From Candidatus Berkelbacteria bacterium (GTDB lineage: Bacteria > Patescibacteriota > UBA1384 > XYA2-FULL-43-10 > CAINNR01): DNA of 46,631 bases. The DNA is taken from positions 24,808 to 71,438 of the forward strand of contig JAPLVG010000012.1 in the NCBI GenBank assembly GCA_026397235.1. The letters are read 5' to 3'. Under the pieces are notes generated by a model. It was given only the letters and a program-made list of their open reading frames with translations. It was not told the DNA's origin and did no database searches. The position numbers were made by a program, and so were the translations under genes. Position 1 is the stretch's first letter, and each line of letters begins with the position of its first letter. This document shows positions 8,795 through 16,347 of this stretch, piece by piece.

Positions 8795-8932
8795 TTAATT
8801 AGATAACAGCTGAATATTGCCCGTATTGGACGAATGTCCGAAGATAACTCGAGATAAATCTTCGGAATAGGCTGCTCCCACCTCTGCTCCGGGCTGAAAT
8901 GCTTGGAAGTAAGTGGGTTTTTTGATTGTCAT
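8795..8932 (-). CDS. Possible 45-residue small ORF
   Basis: An ATG-to-TAA frame too short for the ORF track encodes 45 residues, beginning MTIKKPTYFQAFQPG and containing VIFGHSSNTGN. The amino-acid make-up looks coding. However, there is no SD and no recognised family. The GHSSN segment faintly recalls the histidine motif of sortases, but the ORF is far too short to be one, so a gene remnant is possible. The rest of the 8692-9077 gap holds only the hairpin at 8718 and the repeat at 8971. Confidence 0.3.
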   Translation of the reverse strand: MTIKKPTYFQAFQPGAEVGAAYSEDLSRVIFGHSSNTGNIQLLSN

Positions 8933-8970
8933 AATTTTTTAATTATTTTTTTATCTGTAAGTTTCCGATC

Positions 8971-9078
8971 AGTCATTTCGATCCATTGCCGATTTTAGGC
9001 AAGGCGAGAAATCTACCGGCTAGTATCAATCAAATCCTAACTTGTATATTTCTCGTTATTTCATAATGTCGAAATGAC
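8971..9078. repeat. GTCATTTCGA-type palindromic repeat, GIY-YIG linked
   Basis: The left arm AGTCATTTCGAT...GAGAAATCTA is inverse to the right arm TATATTTCTCG...TCGAAATGAC. The right arm ends exactly at the stop codon of the GIY-YIG gene. The 18 bases TAACTTGTATATTTCTCG at 9038-9055 are repeated identically at 9368-9385 on the other side of the gene. Confidence 0.8.
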
Positions 9079-9368
9079 TATTGGTCAGTGATTTCATCAT
9101 ACAAATCGCGCATTCCGGGATTATTTTTCATTATCAGCGCAATCTTTTTCTTTTGGCTATATTTCTTAATTTGTTTTTCTCGTTCGATCGCCACCAATGG
9201 ATCGCTGCATTCTTCAAAATACAATAATTTATCTAAATTATATCTAGCGGTGTATCCATCAACCACTTTATTTTTATGTTGATAAATTCTTTTGACTAAA
9301 TTGTTAGTCACACCAGAATAAAACAGTGTGTGATTTGTACAGGAAGTGATGTAAATATAATAAGACAT
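9078..9368 (-). CDS. GIY-YIG domain nuclease (YhbQ/UPF0213-like)
   Basis: The 96-residue protein is a single GIY-YIG domain. YYIYITSC near residue 3 matches the GIY strand, and FYSGVTNNLVKRIYQHK matches the YIG strand with the catalytic Arg (R27) and a following His. Glu62 in VAIEREKQIKKYSQ fits the metal-binding Glu region. Such small stand-alone domains are predicted endonucleases of uncertain biological role. The gene is bracketed by direct copies of one arm of a palindromic repeat, the upstream copy touching the ATG and the downstream copy touching the stop. It therefore looks like part of a small mobile unit inserted into the secretion locus. No SD is present. Confidence 0.92.
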   Translation of the reverse strand: MSYYIYITSCTNHTLFYSGVTNNLVKRIYQHKNKVVDGYTARYNLDKLLYFEECSDPLVAIEREKQIKKYSQKKKIALIMKNNPGMRDLYDEITDQ

Positions 9369-9415
9369 AACTTGTATATTTCTCGCCTCAGATTAGGCTG
9401 ATGGCTCGAAATGAC
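9368..9415. repeat. Right arm of GTCATTTCGA-type repeat
   Basis: TAACTTGTATATTTCTCG...GGCTCGAAATGACC repeats the right arm found at 9038-9078. Its left edge abuts the GIY-YIG start codon. Its right part encodes the last residues (HFEPSA) and the stop of the next minus-strand protein. Confidence 0.8.
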
Positions 9416-9848
9416 CTAGTGTTTCTGCCACTTTTTTTGTCACGGCGACCGTCAGCTCGTCGGTAATTGCTTCGGCGTTGAGTTTTTGACCTTTGAGATT
9501 TGTAAAGTACGAGACAAGATAAGTCAGTATAATATTATAAATTTTCTCTGCCTGTACCGCTTTTTCATCCACCGACAATTTTGCAAACACTGCTTCAATC
9601 CGCGCATCAGAAAGTATAATCCGCTTGGCGGCGGTATCGGCCAAAGATTTTAAATCGCTTTTTTGGTGTAAAACATTATAAACAAAAAGTCCGATGTGAT
9701 TATTGGTGGAAACGTGAGCGGAAATATTCAAATCAACGGATTGTTTAATCTGTTCAAAACTTTGTCCCGGGTGATTCCTGATCACTTGTAGCGCTTTGCG
9801 GTCAGTAGCCAAAATTTCTCGTAATTTTTGTTCGCGCGGATCAACCAT
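9393..9848 (-). CDS. Unknown small helical protein of the T4SS locus
   Basis: The 151-residue protein (MVDPREQKLREILATDRKAL...) is soluble and mainly helical, with no motif I recognise. The ATG at 9848 lies inside the 3' end of the VirB6-like gene (eight-base overlap) and is preceded by GGAG with eight bases of spacing. This fixes the start and implies coupled translation; the track start at 9902 is therefore too early. The last ~5 codons and the stop come from the inserted palindromic repeat at 9368-9415, so the native C-terminus may have been different. A role with the VirB6-like protein is inferred only from coupling. Confidence 0.82.
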   Translation of the reverse strand: MVDPREQKLREILATDRKALQVIRNHPGQSFEQIKQSVDLNISAHVSTNNHIGLFVYNVLHQKSDLKSLADTAAKRIILSDARIEAVFAKLSVDEKAVQAEKIYNIILTYLVSYFTNLKGQKLNAEAITDELTVAVTKKVAETLGHFEPSA

Positions 9849-12390
9849 TTTTATTCTCCAAATTATTGGCAATAGTCGTTTCTGGATGATATTTTTCAAC
9901 AATCGCTTGTGCGCCGTCGATATTTCCCTTGTCTAGTTCGGCTTGTGCTTCACCAATAAATGCTTCAACTTGCTCCGGTTTTTGGTTGGTTTTTAAAATA
10001 TGAGCAATCGCTTGAAGTGTTGCGTCCTCTTTCTGCGCGAGACGCATTGCCTGAAGATTGGTAGTTTTTGCCACCCTGGTTTGCAATAAGCGAAGTTGTT
10101 CACTGGCAATTGGGTCAATGCCTTTAATCCGAACATTAATTTCCGGAACATTGAAAACTCCACCGTTGAGATTTGGCCTCGAGGCATCGGCAATGGTTTT
10201 GTCCGCATTAACATTACTGCCTTGTTTATCGATAAGTTGTTGTATTAATTCCTCCAGTCGCGAATTATCAACCTCAACTTGTTTTGATTCACCGGTTGGT
10301 TCGCCTGTGGTTGGTACTTCTCCAGATGGTGCCGGCGCAGCCCCGCCTGGGACACCGGAGGAGGGTAAAAGTGCCCCAGCCTCCGTTATGAATCCTTTTA
10401 GAGCGTCTTGTTTGTTGTCTCGGCGTCGCAAATTTTTTCTATATGCGTCAGCGATTGACTTCAAATCTCCTAGATCTCCCGCGCTGACACCCTGATGAGT
10501 TACATCCAATTTGGCTGCGCCTTTATCATCAAAGTCAGCCATAATAAGATGTTTTTGATATGCATCCTTACCTTCCTCAGTATCACTAAAACCCAAAATT
10601 TCTCGTTCGCGAGCTCTTGATGTTTTTCTTGATTCCAGCTTCATCCTATTAACATAGTCCGCGTTAAGCTGTGGCTTGATTTTATCAAGTTGTTTCCTGG
10701 CTTCCATGCCAGTATCAGTTGCAGTGCGATTTCTGTCACTTTCGAAACTTGATTGATACTTTGCGTCAATAGCAGCTGTTCTTCCGGCTAAAGTATTGTA
10801 CCAAGGAGTTTTATATGGTGCTTTTTGAGCATTGGCTGCGCCTGTTGCAAATCTGCTTTTAATTCCCTCTCTCAGCGCCCTAGGATTTGCTTTTGTCCAA
10901 CGATCAGCATTGCCTTCAAATTTTTTGGCTCGCTGCGCCCAAATGTCATTATCGCTTGTGGATCTAGATTTTGCCACCACTGCTTTTTGCTGATTGGAAT
11001 ATGCTCGCCATGATGCATAGCCACCATTACCCATCCATTTTGCACCTTTGACGGCTTGACCGCCAGTATTGCCCCAAGCTTTTTTGCCCAGGCCGGCCCA
11101 CTGGCCAACAGCTTTATCAACTTTGAATGGCGAAGTAATTGCCATATACAAACACAAACCGGCAAATGCCATTGGCAAAACCCAAATGGCGTTCGGGTCA
11201 ATTGCGCCGAGGAATTCGCCAGCCAACCAAAGCCAAAAAACCGAAACGACAGGCATAAAAATCCACTTTAGGAATTGACTCCACCACTGTTGAAAGTATT
11301 TCTTGGTAATCGGCAAAATCATTGCCATAAAAGCTGCCGGTGAAATGCAAATGAGAAAATAAATAAAATAATTACGAAGTAAAAAGATAAAGGCCAGAAT
11401 TGCGACCAGCACAGCACCGACACCAACAAAGATTTGTTTTAAAATATAAACTAAAATGTATCCGGCATAATTGCCGGTAAAACCAACCGGCCCGATCGGT
11501 TTTTCTGCAATCAAACCGCTAAATGCTCCGGTGACGCCATGAGCTTGGTTGCCGGTTAAGAATGCCGAAATTGCGATATTGGCAATATCAAGCAGCATTC
11601 TGGAAATCAAAAAACTGAAGTTTGCTAATATAATCGCCATAATAAAGGTCGGCAGGAATTTTTTCACCGCATATGAATCCATTTGAATGCGGAGGATATT
11701 CATAAAGGCGACCCAAATTAGCACTGCCAAAACCAATGAGTTGCAAACTGCCATAATGTCATACCAAATTCTGGCAGTTACGGCGCCCATTCCGCCATAA
11801 CACAATGAAGCATCTTTTACTGTGCCAGTAGCAGCAGAAACAACATCTTTACATTTGGGGTCTGGTGTTAGAACCTTGTAAATTGGTTCAATACCAGATG
11901 CTGTTACAGCTGCTGTCTGCGAAGTGGTGGACCCAATCGCTGTAGTATCATTGATTGTGCCTGAGCCTTTTGGAAGCTGGACATTTATAGGATAATCAAA
12001 ACTTTTCGAATTAGATATATCTCCATTTGACAACTTATCATAGTCTGCTTGTGATAGAAAAAACGTTGATGAAATATAGGTTTTATAACCATCTTTAACT
12101 AGTTTTACCTGATACTTGCTTGTTGGAGAATAGGTGACTTGGCAATAACCATTTACCCCAGCCGAAGCAGTCCGGCCAGAGTCGATAAAGCTACCGGAGT
12201 CCGTTTTGCAAAAAATTTCTGCCCCTGCAGTTGCCAGAGGTAAGTCGGAAAGAGTGGCCTTTATATTTATGTAAAGTGAATTGGCTTCAGCATGGGCTTT
12301 GGGTGGTGAAAAGAAAACAAAAACTCCAAATAAAAATACGATCGTTAGAAATGTTAGTAGCTTTTGAATTAGTTTTCTTTGATGTTTCAT
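9841..12390 (-). CDS. VirB6/TrbL-like polytopic membrane protein
   Basis: The 849-residue protein has a signal peptide (cleavage near AHA-EA, residue 34) and a carboxypeptidase-regulatory/PEGA-like beta domain (about 38-115). A membrane core of roughly six to eight helices follows (215-235, 245-278, 305-360, 375-395, 400-420). Then comes a ~430-residue hydrophilic tail rich in Gln, Lys and Arg with helical stretches. This core-plus-long-tail plan is that of VirB6/TrbL channel proteins. The core sequence LANFSFLISRMLLDIANIA and ISPAAFMAMILPI supports this. It lies in line with the VirB4 and PrgI genes and overlaps the next gene by eight bases. The N-terminal beta domain is an unusual addition. 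Confidence 0.88.
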   Translation of the reverse strand: MKHQRKLIQKLLTFLTIVFLFGVFVFFSPPKAHAEANSLYINIKATLSDLPLATAGAEIFCKTDSGSFIDSGRTASAGVNGYCQVTYSPTSKYQVKLVKDGYKTYISSTFFLSQADYDKLSNGDISNSKSFDYPINVQLPKGSGTINDTTAIGSTTSQTAAVTASGIEPIYKVLTPDPKCKDVVSAATGTVKDASLCYGGMGAVTARIWYDIMAVCNSLVLAVLIWVAFMNILRIQMDSYAVKKFLPTFIMAIILANFSFLISRMLLDIANIAISAFLTGNQAHGVTGAFSGLIAEKPIGPVGFTGNYAGYILVYILKQIFVGVGAVLVAILAFIFLLRNYFIYFLICISPAAFMAMILPITKKYFQQWWSQFLKWIFMPVVSVFWLWLAGEFLGAIDPNAIWVLPMAFAGLCLYMAITSPFKVDKAVGQWAGLGKKAWGNTGGQAVKGAKWMGNGGYASWRAYSNQQKAVVAKSRSTSDNDIWAQRAKKFEGNADRWTKANPRALREGIKSRFATGAANAQKAPYKTPWYNTLAGRTAAIDAKYQSSFESDRNRTATDTGMEARKQLDKIKPQLNADYVNRMKLESRKTSRAREREILGFSDTEEGKDAYQKHLIMADFDDKGAAKLDVTHQGVSAGDLGDLKSIADAYRKNLRRRDNKQDALKGFITEAGALLPSSGVPGGAAPAPSGEVPTTGEPTGESKQVEVDNSRLEELIQQLIDKQGSNVNADKTIADASRPNLNGGVFNVPEINVRIKGIDPIASEQLRLLQTRVAKTTNLQAMRLAQKEDATLQAIAHILKTNQKPEQVEAFIGEAQAELDKGNIDGAQAIVEKYHPETTIANNLENKNG

Positions 12391-12403
12391 TATTAAATAT
12401 TTG

Positions 12404-14224
12404 TTATCTAGCTTCCCATCCTTGGATTAGGTTGCCAGAGCAATCGGGATACATTGATATCCAATTTCCTCCGAGTGCGCAATAGTCTGTATTCTTTTTT
12501 GGTGTAGCCGCAAAATCACTCTTGGACATAACATTGACAGTAAAATCACCAATTCTAAAACCTGAACCAGCCAAACACATGCCGGCATTCCAACTATCCC
12601 AGGATATATCTTTATTGTCTCTCTGTTGTTTGCAAAGAGTCTTGGCTTTTGTTTCGGGAGTAGCAGTCGACGGGCCGTGATAATTCCAGTTTCGATCGAA
12701 GCAAGGTTCAGGGGTACAGGAAGTTGCTGTTGCTGTGTAGGATGTACCGGCAGCTGGAATTGATCCTGCAGTCGGCGTTGTAGTCGGTGTGGCTGTTGGA
12801 GTTGTTGGCCCTGCACCTGTATTGCCGCTCGCCCCAGTTGCGCCTGTTGCGGCGGCGGGAGTTGAGCTGTCACTGCTTTGGCTAATTGGCGCGGTATCGA
12901 TAGTCGCAGTAGCTAAGTGTGAACTAATATCGATACCAACAAAACTCATTAGCATTGTTTGTGCCTTGTCCATTCCCCAGGCCGCCGCATCGTGAATAAT
13001 CATGGCCATTCCGCAAAACATTCGAAGCAGAATATCAACGAGATTGTTTGTAGCCCCAAGACCTCCGCAGGAATCAGCTGTGCCCGTTGGTGTGTCCAAA
13101 GTAGTTTTAAATTTTTCGAATGTTTTTAGCAACTCATCGAACTTTGATGAAAATTCCCCCAGAGTATTATAGGTGTTGGAACTATTTTCTAGATTTTTGT
13201 TCCATTTGAATTTTGTTAATTTGGGACAACCGTCTGGCCAAGTTGACGATCCATATTTTTGAGCCAGAAGATTGGTATTTTGTTGAATTCTTAATGCAAT
13301 TTCGTGAATCGTATCATAAGCTGATTGTCCTGCTGGCGTTAAATCATAATCAACACTCGTGTCAAACAAATATGTTGCAGCAAGATCAGTACCTTTGTAT
13401 GGCGTAGTATCTTTTGAAGCAATATCTAAAGCTTTAATAATTCCTCCTGCCAAAACAGTGAAGACGACTGCTGTTGCGGTATTTGAATTCCACCCAACCC
13501 CTCCATTTTTTTGCCAAAAACTTTGGTCGGAAGATCCAGGAGAGGGAATAATCAAATTCCTAACATCGACTTTAATATCTTCCCAATCTTTATTTAACGC
13601 ACTGCAAGTGGTTGTCAAATCGAAAGTTGCCCCAGAATTCCAGGTAATAACCTTGTCCATTAGCAGGGAACCGGCCAAACGCATAAATTGCATAAAAAAT
13701 TGGGCGGTTTGTCCTATGTTGGTTGGGTTGCGAAAATTTGCACAAACATCAGTGAATCCAGTCTCTGTTGGGGAATAAGGGTCAGAAACTAGCGTGTATT
13801 TTTGGTTACGCTCATCATAGTAAGCAATTCCTTTCTGAATATATTGGCTCATAGAATTTTCTTTGGCGACGATCATCGCAAACCCATTTGTTCGAGCACC
13901 GTCTTCACTAGTACAGCTGATTGCAGGAGAAGTCATATTATAGGCATAAAAATAATTATATTTATTTTCTAAATAACCATTTATGTTTGTCTTTTGTAAT
14001 TGAGTGAATGAGGAAAAGTTAAAGTTTTGCGGTGTGTTGTTAATATTCACGCGTACCGAAATTGCCGAAGCATCACTATTAAGTTCTAATAAATAATCTG
14101 ACGTCGGCGTTGGTGGAGTTGGAGACGCCTTGGCTTTTTGGACAGCAAAAAACTGCCAGTAGCTGGCAAAAACCAAACTTACTAGCACAATTATAACTAG
14201 AGGAATCTTTCCGCTGCGAATCAA
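12404..14224 (-). CDS. Large secreted or anchored protein opening the T4SS locus
   Basis: The 606-residue protein starts with a signal or anchor helix (about 8-33) and a short Pro/Thr linker. About 400 residues of extracellular sequence follow, with scattered Cys (TCSALN, DGCPKL, DSCGGL). A hydrophobic pair of helices is near 395-440 (LLRMFCGMAMIIHDAAAWG). Next is an Ala/Thr/Pro/Gly-rich linker (about 455-500), and a Cys-rich C-terminal ~100 residues with CTPEPCFDRNW, MCLAGSGF and DYCALGGNW. No family is recognised. It is the first gene of the minus-strand series, 13 bases upstream of the VirB6-like gene, so a surface-exposed part of the apparatus is the most likely role by inference. Confidence 0.82.
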   Translation of the reverse strand: MIRSGKIPLVIIVLVSLVFASYWQFFAVQKAKASPTPPTPTSDYLLELNSDASAISVRVNINNTPQNFNFSSFTQLQKTNINGYLENKYNYFYAYNMTSPAISCTSEDGARTNGFAMIVAKENSMSQYIQKGIAYYDERNQKYTLVSDPYSPTETGFTDVCANFRNPTNIGQTAQFFMQFMRLAGSLLMDKVITWNSGATFDLTTTCSALNKDWEDIKVDVRNLIIPSPGSSDQSFWQKNGGVGWNSNTATAVVFTVLAGGIIKALDIASKDTTPYKGTDLAATYLFDTSVDYDLTPAGQSAYDTIHEIALRIQQNTNLLAQKYGSSTWPDGCPKLTKFKWNKNLENSSNTYNTLGEFSSKFDELLKTFEKFKTTLDTPTGTADSCGGLGATNNLVDILLRMFCGMAMIIHDAAAWGMDKAQTMLMSFVGIDISSHLATATIDTAPISQSSDSSTPAAATGATGASGNTGAGPTTPTATPTTTPTAGSIPAAGTSYTATATSCTPEPCFDRNWNYHGPSTATPETKAKTLCKQQRDNKDISWDSWNAGMCLAGSGFRIGDFTVNVMSKSDFAATPKKNTDYCALGGNWISMYPDCSGNLIQGWEAR

Positions 14225-14252
14225 TTTTCCTCCTAGAATTTATCAGCAATTA

Positions 14253-14398
14253 ACATGCTAAAGCGTGGTCTCCGGTTAGGAATGGAGCACAAACTTCAGC
14301 TTGAAATCAACAGGCTAAAACCTGTTCTCTGAAATACAAACAGACTAAAGTCTGGCCTCCGTAAACTATGGAGTTCAAGCTTTAGCTTGTTCTCTGGA
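14253..14398. repeat. Array of 14-bp CTAAAG-type palindromes
   Basis: Successive short palindromes occur: ATGCTAAAGCGT, CAGGCTAAAACCTG, CAGACTAAAGTCTG and CAAGCTTTAGCTTG. They are joined by spacers such as GGTCTCCGG and GTTCTCTGG. It fills most of the gap between the AbiEii gene and the secretion locus; the remaining ~80 bases to 14478 are AT-rich with nothing else visible. Confidence 0.85.
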
Positions 14399-14478
14399 AA
14401 ATTTACTGAGATATCTTGTTTAGATTATCTAACAATTTCTGCTAATAATCAATTTTTGTTTAATAATTTTGTTGAAAA

Positions 14479-15132
14479 TTAAATATTATCGACATATTCT
14501 AGTACAATCGACTCAAAAAACCTTTTAACAGTGTCTTGGCTTGTGATATTGTGAGTTTCATCTATCGGCAAAATTTCAAAATCAGTTAAATCATCAAAAT
14601 ATACCAATTGTTCCAGAAAAATTTTAGAATTAAAAACAGCGGCAAAAATATCTTCAGAATTTTTAATTATTTCTTCCAATGTTAAATATTTTTGATTTAA
14701 AATAGAGTAGAGATCATAATAATCACGATATGCTCCTCTGCGACCGATTGCGTAAGCTTTTTGGGCAGCGATTATTGACAGTGGAAAATATCGCAAGTCT
14801 TTATCGGTTGCAGTGTTTTTAAAAACTTCGACAAATGGATAATACAAAATTGTGATTTTAATATTTTTTGAATAAATAGTTAACTCATCGTTGGTGTCCA
14901 GTGCGACTCTGTCGACTGGGACAATTTCTTTTATCTTAAGCAACAAATTTTTCGGAATTGCTTTTGGAGAGAAAAAATCAAAATCAAAAGACTTGCGATG
15001 TTTAATTTGCATTGCAAGCGCTGTCCCACCACCCAAAATAAAATCTTTGAAATGATTTTCTAAAACACTAAGCAGTCGAAGCTGTTCTTGACTTAATATT
15101 TCGCGCTGAAGTTTTGAGATAGTCTGTTGCAT
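14479..15132 (-). CDS. AbiEii/AbiGii-family nucleotidyltransferase toxin
   Basis: The 217-residue protein carries LGGGTALAMQIKHRKSFDFD near residue 33, the GG(T/S)AL...HR.S.DxD signature of AbiEii-type nucleotidyltransferases. The C-terminal motif AAQKAYAIGRRGAYRDYYDL matches the K...R...R..KDxxDL region of the same family. Such proteins act as toxins (AbiEii transfers GTP; relatives modify tRNA). I choose the ATG at 15132 because AGGAG lies four bases upstream, rather than the track's TTG at 15147. The gene overlaps the upstream antitoxin-like gene by 65 bases, typical of a coupled toxin-antitoxin pair. All signature residues appear intact. Confidence 0.88.
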   Translation of the reverse strand: MQQTISKLQREILSQEQLRLLSVLENHFKDFILGGGTALAMQIKHRKSFDFDFFSPKAIPKNLLLKIKEIVPVDRVALDTNDELTIYSKNIKITILYYPFVEVFKNTATDKDLRYFPLSIIAAQKAYAIGRRGAYRDYYDLYSILNQKYLTLEEIIKNSEDIFAAVFNSKIFLEQLVYFDDLTDFEILPIDETHNITSQDTVKRFFESIVLEYVDNI

Positions 15133-15358
15133 CAATCTCCTGATCAATTTTTAGCAAATATTGTTTAACGAAATTAAAATCGGCTTTAGTGTAGATATTT
15201 CTTGGTTTTTGAATAAAAATTTCCCGTATTTTCTCGTTACCAACTTCAGATTTTAAGTCTGCAATATCTTCCAGCGTGCCGAAAGCTAAAATTTGGTGGA
15301 TCGTGTCGGCTGACCCAGTATCATCGATTTTTTTATACCATAAATATCTGTTTTTCAT
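15068..15358 (-). CDS. Putative antitoxin partner of the AbiEii toxin
   Basis: The 96-residue protein (MKNRYLWYKKIDDTGS...) contains HQILAFGTLEDIADLKSEVG, the I..IL.yG...D...L pattern of small DUF6922-like proteins often encoded just before AbiEii-type toxins. It has no membrane segment. I prefer the ATG at 15358 over the upstream TTG of the track because the extension runs into AT-rich promoter-like sequence. Its 3' end overlaps the toxin gene by 65 bases. The assignment as antitoxin rests on gene order and this weak motif; DNA binding or toxin neutralisation is not visible directly. Confidence 0.75.
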   Translation of the reverse strand: MKNRYLWYKKIDDTGSADTIHQILAFGTLEDIADLKSEVGNEKIREIFIQKPRNIYTKADFNFVKQYLLKIDQEIDATDYLKTSARNIKSRTASTA

Positions 15359-15430
15359 ATACTTTGATTTTACCACAAAATGGCTTGTTTTACTAGTACC
15401 CGCAGTACCAGTCTCTTCCAATTTTGTGGC

Positions 15431-15559
15431 CTATGCGACTTACACAAAATCCACGGAGACCACGCTTTAGTCGTTCGATTTCACTCAGACCATGAGCAAT
15501 GTCGAATGGCGTGTTGGATAACAAGCTAAAGCTTGGACTCCATCGCGTAAGTCGTAGCC
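15431..15559. repeat. CTAAAG-type palindromes within GACTTACGC inverted ends
   Basis: The outer ends CTATGCGACTTACAC and GCGTAAGTCGTAG are inverted copies. Inside are CCACGGAGACCACGCTTTAG and CAAGCTAAAGCTTG palindromes. The layout resembles a small non-autonomous element, with the same outer ends as the copy at 33990-34078. Confidence 0.75.
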
Positions 15560-15566
15560 TATTGAA

Positions 15567-16247
15567 TTATTTGCTAATTTTATTCAGATTATCCAAAATT
15601 GTTTGCCAGCGGTCAACTTCGGATTGGTTGCTGAGAATTTTGTTGACGGATATCGAATATTCTATCGCTGATTTATTTATCGGGTCGACTAAATAGGCTT
15701 TGGCGAAAGCATCGGCTGCATTTTGTCTGAAGCCTGGTTTAAATTCGGCAAACATATGGGAACTATCTGCAAGTTTAAGATTTGCCAATCCAAGAAATAT
15801 CCAACTTTGATAATCTTTAGGCCCATTATTGGCACAAAATTCTAAATTAATTGTGGCAATTTCTGCCAGGTTTTTTTCAATTAGAGTTCTGTCTGTGTCG
15901 AGTCTGCAGATTTTACTGTCGGCGTCAGTGATTAATTTCAGTAAGTCGTCGTTGTGATTTTCAGCCAAAAGCGGTTTTAGTGTCAAAGCATTCTTGGCGG
16001 AATCTTTTGCCAATTTTTGTCGTTCAAGCGCTTTGCCACTGTCGATTTTTAAGAGTCCGGCTTTTTGGTATTTGACATAAGCATCGGTATATTTTTGTTG
16101 GGTCAAAAAATCATCTCCCTGACTGATATTTTTGTTAAAAACATATTTGCGCCAAGGAATTGTGACAAGGAAAATAAAAATTATACCAATTGTAATCCAG
16201 GAGATTATTTTAATAGTGTTTTTTGGATTGTTTGTTAGTTTGACCAT
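15567..16247 (-). CDS. Membrane-anchored TPR-like protein
   Basis: The 226-residue protein has a single N-terminal membrane helix (about 12-28) and an outward or periplasm-like helical domain. Repeats such as GDDFLTQQKYTDAYVKYQKAG and RQNAADAFAKAYLVDPINKSA have the spacing of tetratricopeptide units, which bind partner proteins. No enzymatic motif is visible. It begins at an ATG with no SD. The plus-strand promoter for the candidate small RNA at 16281 starts inside the first bases of this gene on the other strand, so the two transcripts diverge. The function is unknown. Confidence 0.8.
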   Translation of the reverse strand: MVKLTNNPKNTIKIISWITIGIIFIFLVTIPWRKYVFNKNISQGDDFLTQQKYTDAYVKYQKAGLLKIDSGKALERQKLAKDSAKNALTLKPLLAENHNDDLLKLITDADSKICRLDTDRTLIEKNLAEIATINLEFCANNGPKDYQSWIFLGLANLKLADSSHMFAEFKPGFRQNAADAFAKAYLVDPINKSAIEYSISVNKILSNQSEVDRWQTILDNLNKISK

Positions 16248-16274
16248 TGACAGATTATTTATATTTGCTATAAT
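16247..16274 (+). promoter_or_regulatory. Consensus sigma-70 promoter with extended -10
   Basis: A perfect TTGACA (16247-16252) and a perfect TATAAT (16269-16274) are separated by 16 bases, with TGC before the -10 forming an extended -10. It points at the candidate RNA starting near 16281. Confidence 0.75.
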
Positions 16275-16280
16275 TAAATT

Positions 16281-16347
16281 AAGAAATCGGGTGGGTTGCC
16301 GACCTGCAAGAATGTGAATTGCACTTAAGTAATCCCCGATTTTTTAT
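16281..16347 (+). ncRNA. Candidate structured small RNA with intrinsic terminator
   Basis: From the predicted start, the RNA folds as a closing stem AAATCGGG/CCCCGATTT enclosing a GGGT-tgccg-ACCT hairpin and a TGCAA-gaatgtgaa-TTGCA hairpin. The closing stem is followed at once by T tracts, so it doubles as an intrinsic terminator. It has no ORF. It is about 65 nt, too short for 6S or RNase P RNA, and lacks SRP or tmRNA signatures. The same stem read on the minus strand could also end the gene at 16344-16789. I do not recognise the family. Confidence 0.55.

Noticed and set aside
8700-9077. RNase P, tmRNA or riboswitch in the leader of the HELAH gene
   Set aside because: I looked for the conserved sequence blocks of these RNAs and found none; only a simple nested hairpin and the GIY-YIG-linked repeat are present.
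14253-14398. CRISPR-like array of repeated units
   Set aside because: The units are short palindromes with changing arms and irregular spacing, not identical repeats with uniform spacers; no cas gene is near.
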